DNA from: Pomacea canaliculata | Lineage: Eukaryota; Mollusca; Gastropoda; Architaenioglossa; Ampullariidae | Direction: 5' to 3' | Length of the DNA stretch: 64,000 nt | Assembly: GCF_003073045.1 (NCBI RefSeq) | Contig: NC_037590.1 | Location: 22,904,449 to 22,968,448, forward strand | Shown: piece after piece, positions 12,335 to 27,300 of the stretch | Layout of the letters: the number at the start of each line of letters is the position of its first letter | Position numbering within the stretch: the stretch's first letter is position 1 | Notes under the pieces: generated by a model | What the model was told of the DNA's origin: nothing | Seen by the model: only the letters and a program-made list of their open reading frames with translations | Databases searched by the model: none | Position numbers and translations under genes: made by a program

Positions 12335-15300
12335 TTACCACCTTGTCAGGCTGCTGTCAGAGGAGTTGGCATCTCTCCTATTACAAATAAAAACAACAAT
12401 GAAACAAAAATAGGAAAATCCTGCAGTAAATAATTACAAATTATTTCTTTCATGTCAGTTGATGTTTTGTCTCTAAAAGCGCTCACAATCGCTTATGCCT
12501 TTCAACAACCATACTTTTTTAAATTAAAGGATCTCTATCATTCTTAAAATGCAGATATATCCATTCAACTTCATCCAACAAGTAAATATGCACATATTTT
12601 AGGCTAAAGAAACTGTGATCATGCATTTTCATGTTAGGTTGAAAGAAATCTTCACAATGAAAAAGTAAACAGATGGCAATGAAAAAGCAAATGCTTTATA
12701 AAAATGCTGAAAGCTTTTCCTCAAAATATACCTGAGCACCACAGCCTTTTCATCAAGTTCTCGCAGATTGCCTGTACTGTAGGAGTGGTGAGCTACAGAA
12801 GTTGGTCCTTCTCCATCATTATTTTCACTACTGGCACTGCCACGGCGCTTGGGTTTAGGACTAGGAGTCAGTGTTGCTTTCTTTCGGGAGCCAAAATTAA
12901 AGAACCTAAAAAACACAGTTTACTGACAAGCATGCTGGAAAAATGGGGAAAATATCAGAGAACTAAATTTTCTTCAACAGGTGATTTTTGAGGAATGCAG
13001 AATTAACTGCTTATAAATTCAAGGACAAAAATACTATGACATTTGAAGGACTAATCCACAGCAACTAAAAACTAAAAAATTCTGACATTCAAAGCCCAAC
13101 AACAGAAAGGTTATTAACTCATGATGCTCATTTCACAAAGGTTGTAACAGGGCATTAAAAAGACGAAAGAAAAATGAAATTAATGGGAAGCAAATTAGTT
13201 AAGCTGATTTATACAAATTGTTTTTCTTATTAGATTTTTCACTTCTGACAAAAAGTCCTGTAAAAGTTTGCTCTTGGAAAGCACATTTTACTTTCTGTGG
13301 AAAGTGATGGGTGCCAGATTTACTGGTTTCCATAAAAATTACTGAACAAAACAAAGAAAATAGAATGTTCAAGTAAGTAAACCTTAAAATTACCACTATT
13401 ATCTGATAACATATTAATTCATTGTGTATCAGTTATTGCTGTCAAAATAAATTATTTTCTGAAATTTAGTATGGTAATTTTTCACTAACACCTCCTGACT
13501 TTTGCTGATTGGTTTATTAAGCTAATTTTTATATAGATCTATCATCAAAAAGTAATGATTTAAAAAATGCTCATAGAAATGCTTGAAGATTTTAGATAAT
13601 GTTCTTTCTAAACTGGCATGAATTATGTTTATGTTAGCTAAGACAGTAACAATATTTATGTCATGAATGCTGTCAAACAGGCAAAAACAAAAAATCGTTA
13701 TTTAATGTTATTCAACAAAACAATGCTCTACCTTCTTTTGCCCTCTGGTTGCAGAGCATTTGCAAGAACTGTCTTGTACTGTTCTGACCGAAGAAACCGA
13801 GGATAACTGTCCTTTTTCATAAGGACAAAAATATGCTCTTGAGCTGGATCAAATGTGAAGCGAGACAGTTTTTCGCACTGAAGATTCTGTTGAACCTTTT
13901 CATTTGTTTTGCTGTCGATGTTTACCTCATGAGGAGAACCAGGTGTTAAGAACTCCCTATTATCAGCAAACAAGATTTAAAAGTAAATATTCAGTATAAC
14001 CAGTCACTTCCTCTTAGATCATTCCTTTTTCAAAAGTGATTATGAAATAAACTCCTTCATAATCTGCAATCCCAGAGGAAGTTAAGTAAATACAATGAAA
14101 CTGAAAAACTCATTCAACAGTAACAATACCTCAGATGACCACAATTTCCACCATCCCACTTTACCCTACATCAAAATATCTTTCTGCCTACCTGTAAATT
14201 GTCTGGATGCAGTTGCGTACATTAGACAGAGGTGTAAATTTCAGATCTTCACAAGCGCACCAAAAGCGTAAATTCTCTCCACTGTACTCTTTTTTCAGGA
14301 AGGTTTCAAACTCTCGCACACCTAGAGGATCTTTCAGCAGTTCCCGAAAGCTTAAACTCCACAGGCGTATCCGCATTTCAGTTGGATAATCCGAGCTTAA
14401 ATAAAAAGATGCTGTTTACATTAAAAATGCTCAATGATGGAAGATGTTTTTTAAAAGAAGAGAGATACTAGCACTTAAATTGTAATTTGAATGTATTATA
14501 ATTAATTACAATGTAAATAAAGTGAAAGAACACAGAAATGCAGGAGAACTTTTTTGGTTTTACATTTAAGTATGCAACAAAAATTACATTTTTTATCTTC
14601 AATCAGTAATGTTACACTTGAAAATTTAATAGTAGGCAGAGTAAAACATGAGATTAACACACTCCTGTAGTTAGCATGTGTATGCATGGATATTATTATA
14701 TTCATGTCCGTGTACGTGTGCAACTGTTTTCAAGATGTCCTGGCCGATACTCACTCACAAAGATCCCAGAAACCTGTGTCTTCTGATATCCATGGATTTG
14801 ATGGTAAAGGAGCTTGGAGCATATGGTCATTGTCATGATAGAGCTCAGCCCTAATTCTGTAACTGTGTCCCATACAGCAAAAAACAACTTTAGCAAATAC
14901 ATACATGCATAACAAATATATAATGCAGAAAGTAACATTACAACCTGTCATACTACAGCACTTCAACCACTGGAACTCGTAAGCAAAATGGAAATTATTC
15001 AATATAAACATAACTGTATTACTCTCAGAATAAATAACAACAAATTATAGCTAAATAATATTTAACATATTAAAAGCAATGTGTACAGAAAAAAATGCAC
15101 TTTATATTAGTAGATGACTTTAAAACAAGAAAATTGTAAGGCTCTAGTGATCTCAGACTGCTTAATATTAATGAAAAAAATTCTAATACATTTCCTGAAA
15201 TACATTCATACTATATCCTCATTTTAGTTTTCACTGATAAATTTGTGGTAACTGTCTTTACTATCAGAGAAACAAGTTCCAGACTTTTCCAAAGAAAAAC

Positions 15301-18300
15301 TTCATTTCTTTTGGTCATCGATTTACATCCATCCAAACAATTAGTCTATTATGCTTCTTTAGCAATTATATAAGGGTTTTAATATTTTCATTAAATTTGC
15401 TGTTTTTGATGCTATATTTATGAGGTACAGGAGATATAGTGGAAACAATAAGTTTTCCAACCTTTGATAATGAATCAACCCATACTCCTCTTTGATAGTC
15501 AAGCATGTTTAAGAACCCATTCACACTATGCTTTACTTTTCTGCTTCATAATAATAATAAACATGTGATTATAAAGCATAATCCCACTCACAAAAGAGCA
15601 TGCTTTCAGCACATCTTACTCTGCAATATTTATTACTTTTTCAACACTGTTAGATTGTAGAGATTATCTGCTGTTCTCTATTACTTATATAAGCACTGGT
15701 TTATCATCAAAACATCAAATTATATTAACTTTAATAAATTCTGCATTGGGTTCACATTACTGATGTTTGTGAATGTCATACACTGTGTGATACAGCTCTC
15801 ACTTTCTGACTTGCTTTTCTCTCAGACTGTCACAGAGGGTGACATGAAGCTAACAGCCTGCACAGGTGGATGAGCCCAACTGCTCAATGACTAATCAGGT
15901 TTTTTTTTTTAGTGCAACAAGAAAGGGGGGAAGACAATTTAAATTAAATGTTGTGGGCATGCCCTTCACTTCCCGAGGAGACACTGGGAGTGCTGAGACA
16001 CTATGCATGGGGAAGTGGAGGTGACACATTAAGTTGTGAGGTCGTTTGTCCCTAGAGATAGCATCATTTAGAGTATAACGTCCTGTCCCCAAGTGGAGAC
16101 ATAAGTTGTGTTTTGTTTGTGTAATTGTTTTTACCATTTAAAATAAGTTGTGAGTGTGGATGATATATTTAGATTTATGGAACATTAATCCCCAGCGACA
16201 GTTGATACAGTGAGAGCATTGTTGTGCCAAACTTTTTACTTCATTATTTTAAGTTGATCATCAAGAAAGGAACTTTCTCTCAGGACTGAGTTTAGAATTA
16301 GAGATCATTAATAAGTAATCTTGGACAGTAGTAAGCATTAATGGATATATGTTTACTAGGAAATTCTTTTCAACATTTATTGTGTAGTTTTATTAAATGT
16401 ATACAGGCCTACATAAGAGGTAGAGTTGTTTGTGTAGAAAAGAACGCGTAAATGTCTAGGTGTTTGTGGGCACAAAAGTGACTGTGACACAGATATGATA
16501 ACTGTCTCTAATATATCCATTCTTACCTCCCACTAGTCAACACCCTGGCCCTCCATATATCAGTCCTTTAACCTCGACATGATAAGAGCATACCTAAGCA
16601 AAGATCACCCCTCCTGCTTAGTTGGCAAACTTTAAAGCATTGATAACCCCAGTCTCACATCACCTGAGTCATTCCCCTTCCCTCACACCTTCACAGATGG
16701 TAACAAAGCATAGTAGCTTAAGTGCTAGTTCTTCATTAGCTTCCTGCCCCAAAATTTAGAACTGGTTGGTTGGTGGAAAACAGCTCATCGACTGTTATCA
16801 ACCTTTAGACAGTTGTTTCAATGCCAGTATCTAACCATTCCACAATACCTGTCTAAATGCACTCTTCCATAAACTTTGCACCTTTCAAAATATTTTGCAA
16901 TAATCTTGTGAGATCTTAGAATAATCTATTTTTTTATTTTTAGCATGACTGTGCACTGAATACTTGCAGCGATGGCAACATGCCGTAAACTTATTATTTG
17001 TGAGCTATAGCTGACTGAAATATGCTGACTTGGAAACATCTATATACAAAGACAATGTGCTAACGCAAGCACCAATATGGGAGGGTTCTGCCCCTACGCC
17101 TATCAGGCTGAGGGATCGGCTCTCACTGATGTTTTTGTGCACGTGCTTTGATTTGGATATAGTGTTGCACCTACATGTTTGCATGTGCTTCTGCTGCGTT
17201 TTCTTCCTCTTCTGGTTTGTAACAGGAATGTATATCATATAATATTATTTTGAAGCGCGAACTGTTTGGATCTTTTGGCTGGATTCCACTCCACCGTGCA
17301 TCACTCACTTCGGCAGCGACCTTGAGCTGCATTAAATAAACTGAAGTGATGATCACCCTCTTGCAGTTACACGATATTATTTCTTCATATTCTCAAGATT
17401 ACTCAATATTGCCCCAGAATTCTCTAACCTTATTATCTGGAATCGTTACCATAAAATCTACAGATATCGCCCTTTACTGTCGGAACGCAGAGAGTCTTTG
17501 CATTGTTCTTCCTTCTACATCTTTGTTAATATTTTGTTAAATTGTTCAACATCTTTCTTACTATTTTGTTATCTTGTTCTACATCTTTGTTACTATTTTG
17601 TGATCTTGTTCAGAGCAATGAGTCCATCTTTGGCTGAGATATTGCACTGTATAAATTCCCACTTATTATTATTATATTTAAACCAGTAAAGAAAACTATT
17701 CAGCATTCATATATATCAGTTCTTGTTAGCTGATTTCTTTCTTTTCTATATTTGTCCTTTATTAGTCATCGGTATTGTTATCCTTCTGTCCTTCATATGT
17801 TGTCCATGTCTCCTCCTCTCAGGCAATAAAAGAACGCTCCGTACAAGCATGAGTATGGGCTATATAAATCATTCGTTGTTATTTTTTTTTAAAATCAAAA
17901 GTAGCCAGGTTTTTAGCAAATTAAAGCCTATTCTCTCCCATAGATGAAGAATCTGCACGTTTAAAAAAAAATTGCTCTCACATGTAGAAAGAAGAGTAGT
18001 GTCTGATTACACCCATGACCAACTTTTGACATCACAAGCCTAAATCTGCTTGGGTAGTATTACTCAACGAATTTCTTGCTATTAAATTTGAATCTAATCA
18101 TAAAATAAATTACACCATTTGACAGAAACAAGTCCATGTAGTAATGTTAAAAATGCAATGACAAAAATGGACAGTGTTTTGGAAAGTGAGGGAATTTTCA
18201 TAAAACTATGCCAAAAACACAGCAGCTCACTTAGGAGTACCTACAGATACCTGCTTATGCAAATTTATACTTCAACACTTAAAAAGTTAGCAAAACATTA

Positions 18301-21300
18301 TGTTCAGCAATTTTCTTTTTCCTGGGTCATAATGAATTTATTCAAATACTGACCTTTCCCAGGGACTCTAATTTTTTTTTCAAAATATACTGTCTTTTCC
18401 AATTTTTCTCAACTCGTAAGGACTCTCATCTTTATACAATATTGAAAAACCAATGTTGCAAAAATGTCATTCTCATGTCTGCTTTTTCACATTTTTATCA
18501 ATCAACACAATCAGCATGCACCTTCAAAAAAATAAAATATTACAAAAAATTAGCCCTGTGCCTAGTTCCTGGAAGTGTAAATTGATTACTTACCTTTCTA
18601 TTGCCTGACTCTTCTTTACTCTGCACATGTTCAAAGCCTTTCTTAGGTACAGCACCTATACAAGATGCAGCAAACAACTGTTAAAAACTAGAACATACTG
18701 AGCATGCACTTCCTACTAAAACACATTTATACAGTAACTTGCAAGACCTCTTTTGTGAGATATGCAACTTGAAATATTACTAAATAATCTTTCAGGCAGT
18801 AAAGTAAGACGTTTAAGGGTAATGAATCTTAAACAGCTATAATTTCTCATCAGCTAGACACATTTGTTTCAAAATTTAAATATTGATTTCAAAAATGTAG
18901 ATTTTTATCTGTATTAAAACTGTCAATTAATATTAAATAAAAAACTTCAAACTGCATCTTTCGGGTATAGGTTCAAATCTATGGATATTTTGTTAAGCTT
19001 TAGAACAGCTAAATTTTGTTTTAAAAAAAACACCAATTTTCTTTAATATATACATACATTAATGTGAATGCTTGTGAATGAGAGCATGAATACTGACTAA
19101 ACAATAAAAATTCATTTACACTGCACACAGAAAATGGCCACTATGATGCTGCTGATTTTTGTGCTGATTACCATTTATCATCACAAAATAAACAATTCTT
19201 TCACAAGAAAACAACACAAAACAAAACCATAAATTATTAAAATATTTTCTTTCTTGTGATTCAAAAGCAATATTTCTGTTCCTGAGGATCCATAAATTAC
19301 TTTGACGGAAAAGAAGTTTTGTGCAATCTCTCACTTTCCACCAGTGGAAATACACATGCGCTGGTACCTACTTAAAAACCAAGCTAAATATGGCAGTCTC
19401 CAGCATTTTAAACTCCTTCGCTAAATTCTTTGTTTGACATTTATTTTATACACCAAATAAAATTAAGTGGTCAGTTCAATCTTAATCTAAGACTAAAACA
19501 TAACTAAAACATAAACTAAGTTTATAAAATTACAATAATCCGATATTTTAAAAGTTAGTATGTGGATATAAAGAAAAAAATATAAATGTGTGAGTGATAG
19601 AGAGATAAGGACTGAGAGCCCATGTTTTAAGTTAAACCTTAGACTCTCTTTCAAAAAAAAAAAAAAAAAAAAAAAAAAACAACCCCAAACTAAGATTACA
19701 AACAAGTGAAGAGACAAATTATTTTGTTTTAATCAATATTTTAACAATACTTTCACCTCTTTCAACAGCAAATCTTTCCGTATTCTTCTTGCTGCCATTT
19801 GACTAGGCTGAAAATTTCGTTTTGGTCCCTCCTCAATGTACTTGGTTTGCCCTGGCTGGAAAACATCACCATACAAAAGAGTAAGCAGGAATCAATGTGC
19901 TGTGCTGTTTTGTCTAGATCTGAATAATTCCCTGAATGAAAGGTTTAATGGACAGATTTAGGTGTACTGCACAATGGTGATGGGATACTATGTGCTTTAA
20001 TCAAGAATATTAATAGATAAAATAATACCTATTCTTATAGAACTATCCTCAGAATACTTGATCAACCAATCTGTCAATTATTTTATTAAAAATGGATATG
20101 CATCTGACTGGGTTCTGTTATTAAAAATAATTTTAAGTTGCATTAAGCTTTTTCTTGCGTTCTATAAAAATATAAAGACTCTTATGATACTTTGTAACTT
20201 TTGGAAATCATGTTCTTATCCCAAGAACTGGTACTCAAACTGCTAAAAAGTTTACATGAAGCAGCCTGCTCTTTCACATCATCGATACCAAATGGACGTA
20301 ATGGTACACTGTTCCAATCTAATATCATCTGCATCTTTACTATATTTAAAAAGTAAATAATGGAGTCATGGCATGCTGCAACTGTTAATGTTCACAACTT
20401 GTATTTGTATCAACAATATACTTTTCTCTTACAGGTGGCCGATGAATCCTCCAAAAGGCACGCTCTTGGCTGTCAGCAATAGCTTTATCTGTTCGTTTTC
20501 GTTCTTTAGCAATTCTGGATTTTCATAAAGAAAAAAAAGCACAAGGCTGCTGAAACTGACAAAGTCCAGATTTTCCAACACTTTGGACATTATAGAAATA
20601 TTTTATTTGAAATAATACTTGTGACATAATAAACAATGAACTTTTTCAAGTCAAATAATGGCAAGTGCTAAAGAAACTTTAGTTATTAATTTGTTAAAAT
20701 TTGTTTAACTTTGTTAAAGTACAAAGTAGAACTTTATTAAAGTACAGGATGATATGTAAAGTCTGATTCTGGACAGCATGTGCCATATATAATTCATCTC
20801 TGTGAGTATTAAGGCTGATGTAGAATGTAAGTAAAATATGCTTGGAAGTCACTGGCATGATGTGAATGCTGTATCAGTGTCTATTTTTATAACTGCTTTC
20901 AGTAGGAAATTTGTTAGAGGTAGAGATAAACTATTAAGGCAACTTGAATTGTAAGCAAATCCTTACTTGACTTGATCCTGTGCTTGAGACTCAATGAACT
21001 CCCGCTTATCACATAACATTTTCTGTAATTTCACCAGGGCAAGCTGTCAAAAAGAAAAAATATAATTGACAGTTTTTCCACATTTTGTCAGGTGTAAAGG
21101 ACAAATGTGCTTTTATCAAAATAAAGTATAACAGCAATGAAAAAAATGTTTGCTTAAATTTTTTTATTCCAAGCCCTACAAGAGTAAATGTAAAGATATA
21201 CTTTACAAACAACAACAAAACTTTTTCACAATTCTGACCTGTTCATATTCCTCGAGTCCATGTTTCTGCTTGTTTCTCATGGATCTCTTTGTTAAGTGTA

Positions 21301-24300
21301 TTGCTTGTAAAGGGGAAGAGGAAAAAGATTTGCTTTTAATATTTTAAAAATTGTGAAACTAAAAATGAAACACGATATTTTGCATCAATACTATAAATCC
21401 CTTCTACTGAACATACATGAGAACTACAGATAGCATCTGATGAATTCAGGAAGAGCTTTGTAGGATAGATTTTCTAACTCACAATTTTACAAAAGTATAT
21501 TATACACTGACCATCATTTACAAAGGGCCAGTCTCTTTAATGCATATATATGAAGGTTTTGATTAAAAAAAACCCATAAATACCATGTAAAAACAGAAAA
21601 ATTAAATGTCATGCAAAATTACCAAAATATACTTTGATACTAAAATAACAAATTACCACACTAACTCTACGTATCATCTAAAGTGGAAATTATACAACCC
21701 CAATGCCCTTGAAGTAACTGTGGCCTACAATACTTGATAAAGTAAGATATGGTCTGTTATCATGGTGTCAATTCTCACCATATGCAACATTGTCAGGATC
21801 AATGCTCTGAGAAGGCCAGTAGTATGGATTCTGAAAAGGAATTTGCTGTAAGTTTCATTCTGCTTGATATAAATAAAACAAATAAACATGATTCCTATTT
21901 TTATTTGCAGCAAATGTGAATAAAGTGCTATAATTCTTGTTTTATCAACCTATTAGCTATAGGACATTACCCTTTCCATTCCAGATGTGTTTATGAAAAT
22001 TCAGCATAACTAAATGATATCTACAAGTTTTAACTGTCTCAAGAAAAAAAAAATGGAGGTCTTTATATAATAATAAATGCAAAATTTGTAAAGTGCATAC
22101 TCACACTCCTAAGGAGTATGCTTTTAGAGCTTAAGGACAAGAATGAAACATGGACAGCATATGAGGGAAAAGAAACAAATAGTATATGAGCTATAAAAGA
22201 ATAAACAACCGTACTAAATGAAGAATAAAATCAAATACAGAAAACCCAAAGAGGAACCAAATAACAAGAACAAGAGCTGAGAGTAACATGATATTGCAAA
22301 AGGAAGGGCATGAAAAAGGGACGAGCATTTTGGGAAAGGGTGTTATGAGTAATGTTTACGGAAGAGGTACATTTTCAGTGCACTTTTAGAGGATTCAATA
22401 GTGGGAATGCGGTGGATATGGAAAGGGAGAGAAATCCATTGTTTTGCTGCACAATAACCAAAAATCCTGCGGCCATATGTTGTTGTTTTGGTGACAGGAA
22501 CAGTAAGCAGACAATCTTCCGACGAGGAGTGGAGTTGTCTAGCTGGGGCATAAGGGAAGAGCAGTTCAGAAAAATAATCAGGGCAGGTGCCAGCAAAGAA
22601 ATTAAAAAACACAGCACGGACAGTTTGTACTGGATGCGAGAACGGATAGGAAGCCAGATTACAAAACGAAGGAGAGGGATCGGCATGTTCCCATTTCCTA
22701 GCTCTAGGCACCAGATGTGCAGCAGAGTTCTGTACTTCGTGGAGTTTGTGAAGAAGGTATTCAGGGCAGCCAGGAAGCAAGGAGTTGCAGTAATCAAATC
22801 TGGATAAAGCAAACGAACAGACAAGTGTGTTGGTAGCACATGTAGACAGAATGTGATGGATGGCGCTGATCTTGCGTAGCTCATAATAGGCAGACTGACA
22901 GATAGCTGTAACTTGTTGAGCAAGAGTAATGTCTGCAGTAACAGCGAATCCCAGATTCGTAATGGAGGACGCAAAGGTGATATTGGTTTCACCCACCTTG
23001 ATGTGACTTGGAGGACAAACGAGTGAAGATGGATTTCTTCTCCTCAAATACAGGAGGACTTCCGTTTTATCATCATTGAGTTTCAGTTTGTTTGACACCA
23101 TCCAGTCTTTGACTTCATTAATACAGACTTCTATGGTGCTGGTAGCAGAGTGAGACTCAGCCAGTGGATGGGAGCAGTACAGCTGCGTATCATCAGCATA
23201 TGATTGATGAGAAACATTATGAGACTGGATGCAAGATGAATATGGCTTCATGTACAGAATAAAGAGAACTGGGCCAAGTACTGAGCTTTGAGGGACGCCA
23301 CAAGAAAGTGGAGCAGGGTGTGTAGTCTATGAAGGAGCAGAGTGGTCAATGGTGTCGAATGCAGCAGACAGGTCCAGTAGAGTTAAGGTAGGTAGAAATG
23401 TCACAACTGTCAAGGGCAGATAATATGTCGGTGGTAACTTTAATTAAAGTAGTTTCCGTACTGTGAAAAGATCTATATGCTGACTGAGTATGGGGGATGA
23501 GCTGGTGCTCTTGTAAGTAGGCGCAGAGCTGTGTCAAAACTACTTTCTCTATGATCTTTGAGAGAAAAGATAAGTTGGAAACTGGGCGATAATTGTTCAA
23601 CACAGACATCATGTGTGGATTTCTTGTGGCTTCACCAGGGCATTTTTAAACAAGCATGGGGAAAACACCTGATGACAAGCTGACATTTACAATGTTTGTA
23701 ATGGAAGAAAGTACAATATCTAAGCACTCAAGAAGACTTGTGGGTATTGGGTCTAATTGGCAAGTTGTTGGCTTGGCTTTCAGAATAATCACCTTTATAT
23801 CAGCATCAGAGACTGGTCGAAATATGGTCACAGACAGCATCCAAGAAATTTTATTAGCAAAATGGTCACAAAACACTTGTGGTAGCTGTGAAGTAGAATA
23901 GGCAGTGGGCAGCAGCATTGCCTTGCTAATTCCAGTCGTTTGATTGTATATGTCAAAATGTGTCTGTTCTGGAGGAGGTGTAATTATTTATTTGGGCCTG
24001 AAGATATCATGTCTTGGCCTTGTTGACACATTTTGTAACGCTTTGCTTGGCGGCGTTAAAAATCTCTTTGTGGATGGTGAGTCCAGTCTTCTGCCAAACA
24101 TGCTAAGCTCTCCAGTGAGTATGCTTGTAAAGGATGTGTTTGTTCTTGGCAATCGGAGGGGGTCAATAGATGCAGAACAGATGTATCAAACAATAAAGAG
24201 CCGAAAAAGAGACTTGTACACATTCTAAAGATGTGCGTGGGAATGATAAAGCAGTAGTAAAAGACAGGTACTTCGCAAATGATGATTTGTAGATACTAGC

Positions 24301-27300
24301 AATGCTGCCTCCACTTGTAGGACGGGGGAATGATTTCAGACAGCAGCCCACTGGAGTGAGATCAACACACACACTGTCGTCGCCTTGTTGTTTCAGCAAT
24401 GTCTCAGTGATGATGAAAATATTGAGGTAGCAATGTGTTACAAACTCTGCAATTTCAACACGCATCAGTGACAGTTGTGCTGACGACACAGACTGGGCGA
24501 TGAAAAGCCTAACATGGAGGCAAGTGTTGAGTTGTCGTGCAGGAGAAACATGGCAGTCTCTTGTTCTCATATGACCAATTGAACTGATCAGTCGTGTTTC
24601 CAGCTGGTGTTATGGGTGATGACAATAACTGGTCAACTTTCATCCCGTCGGTGCTGATCCTGATGCTGACGAGAAGTCAGAGAATCTTTACAATGGCTGT
24701 GAATGTTCAAAGTACTACACACGTTGCAGAAGGGAGTGTGCAAACAACATGTGGAGGAAATATGATCCAGCAGAGAGTTGACAACACACAGCAAAGCTTT
24801 GGCAAAAGCAAACTCTGTGTCAGAACTTGGTGACGAGGGACAGGTAGCAGAATAACGACAAGCGGCAGAGCAGGTGGATTTTTTCAAAGGTCTTTGGTTT
24901 TGATATTGTTATTAAAATGAGCATTTAGGATTTTACATCTAGGATTGTAAACAAAGAACTTTCAAAACTGAGATACAGTATATATCACATTGTGTATGCT
25001 AATATTTGAATGTGAATCTGCAAAATACCAATTTATGACAATCTGCCATAGTTTATGGTCAATTTCAATTTTGATTATGACCATAAAGTCAAGATGTAAC
25101 AAAGCTAGATGTTACTTGCTAGTATTTGAACTGGGAGACTCCATGAATAAAGAGAAATATTTAATTGCCAGACCTAACAAACTAGTTCAGTAAACTGTTT
25201 CTCTTTGATTATACCAGTCATTAGAGCTCCAGCCCTCATTTAACAAACCCATCATAAATTTCCATCACAAAAAAGTGAGGATTGTTTCCTAATAAAACAT
25301 GAAACTTAACAGCAAGAAATTCTGGCCTGCAGTTTTACCATTTAAAAATTTACTAATTTCAATAACTTACTAATCCAGATACCTAGCAAATAAAACCTTG
25401 TTTATGTTTAAAGGAAACTGTTAAGCATCAATGAACAATAGCGAACATTTCAATGAAATTGGAGGTGGGGGTATGAAGAGAAAGAGAAGGAAAGATGAGC
25501 ATAACTATGAGGGATGAGATGGTAAAAGCAAGAGTAAACTACCTACCTGAAATCGGTATAATGAAGCATCATCCTTGACAACAAGCACTTTGGCATCGGT
25601 GACTGGGAAAATATAACCATGCTGACAAAAGAGAGTAGCTAAATGCTGAGCTTCTTCATATTCTTCATCACTTATTTTCAAATGTCTCTTCAGCCAAGTT
25701 ATCATATCTGCACCTACAAGCAATGCAGACAATATAGAGAATAAAATGCTGAGTTAACAGCTGCTGAATTCAATCTATAATTCCACAAAACATTTCTAAT
25801 CTATTTTTGTCCAATGTTTTCTTGAAATTGCCTTTTTAATGCACCATCTAATGCTCACCTGTAAATACAGATGGAATAATTGTTAGGAATGTTTTCTGAC
25901 TTTTGACTGGCACTCCATCTTTGGCATGTTGCATCTTCTGTATCAGTCTCTCCATCTGCAAAATCAATTTATTCTAAAAGCATATGAATATGATAATTCT
26001 TTTTAAATATTGCAAACAGTTACTGGTTCAAAGATAACACTTTTTGTAGGACAATACTTCTTACACCATGCAAAATACATATTATCAGTGAAACATTTAG
26101 GAAACTATTACACCTTTATTTGGACTGAAATTATTAATATCCTTTTCGTAAATTTTACCTAAAGACACTCTTTATGAGTATCTTAAGTATTCTGCAATCC
26201 CAAGTAATGATGGCACTTTATGAAGCAATATAGGATGCTTGAAGCCAACATTTTACTGCTCAAAAAAGCAGCACACCTCATTTTTCCTAGAATGTCAGTG
26301 ATGTTCTCCAGATAAAACTTTATGTTCTATAAAAGCAGCAGTGGATTACAGCATTCTTGTTTCCATGCAATTAATTTACAGATGATGAACTGACAATGAT
26401 AAAAAGAGTAAAGATAGTCCATAGGGGTTGCAAACATGAAAAATCAGAATTTTTTAATACAGGTGTACAGCTTTGGTCAATTCTCATTCTGCCTTTCCCA
26501 TAATGATAGTCTTTTTCACACCCTTCCTTTTGCAATATAATGTTACTCTCAGCTCTTGTTCTTGTTATTTGATTCCTCTTTGTTTTCTGTATTTGATTTT
26601 ATTCTTTGTTTAGTATAGTTGGTTGTTCTTTTATAGTTCATATGTTATTTGTGTTCCTGTCCCTCGTATGCTGTCCATGTTTTGTTCTTGTTCTTAAGCG
26701 CTAAGAGCAAACTCCTTAGGAGTGTGAGTATGCGCTTTACAAATTTTGCATTTATTATTATTGTAGTCAATATGCATGCTGCAAAGAACACCATTTAACA
26801 ATCACTTGGCTTTACAGGATTACAATTAACTTCTTTAGCTTTCTTTGAACTTCAGCTCTGCAATACATGGAAAGCACAGCATCACAAGACTGTCACTATA
26901 ACTCAAACCTCATGCACACTTTTTAAAAACATAACGATGTTAGGATTTTTCTTTTTTAAAGAACAATCTAAAACCACCCAATAAATGTGTTATACTATAG
27001 AAAACTTTAGGTCATGTAATTTTTTTTTAAGTGAAGATAACCGATAGCTTTCCGATCACAGGGCAGAGTGACGTAAAACAAGACTATATACATTTGGATA
27101 TTGTCGTTGCTAAGGCTGAAACAGTCAAAGAAAACTCAACCAAGTGTGGCAGCCGAGTTCCTATTAGATTTGGGTTTGATGCTTGCACAGCCTACACTTC
27201 CTTCCCGTTGCGACTAAGTTGAGGTTGAGACTGAGAGTGCCAGCGTCATCTGGTGCAGCCTGGCGAGGCCAAATTTCAGCTCCTACCTTCTAATTGCTTG

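Noticed and set aside
22352..22807. A 151-codon plus-strand open frame
   Set aside because: It is the antisense of the LINE coding region on the minus strand.
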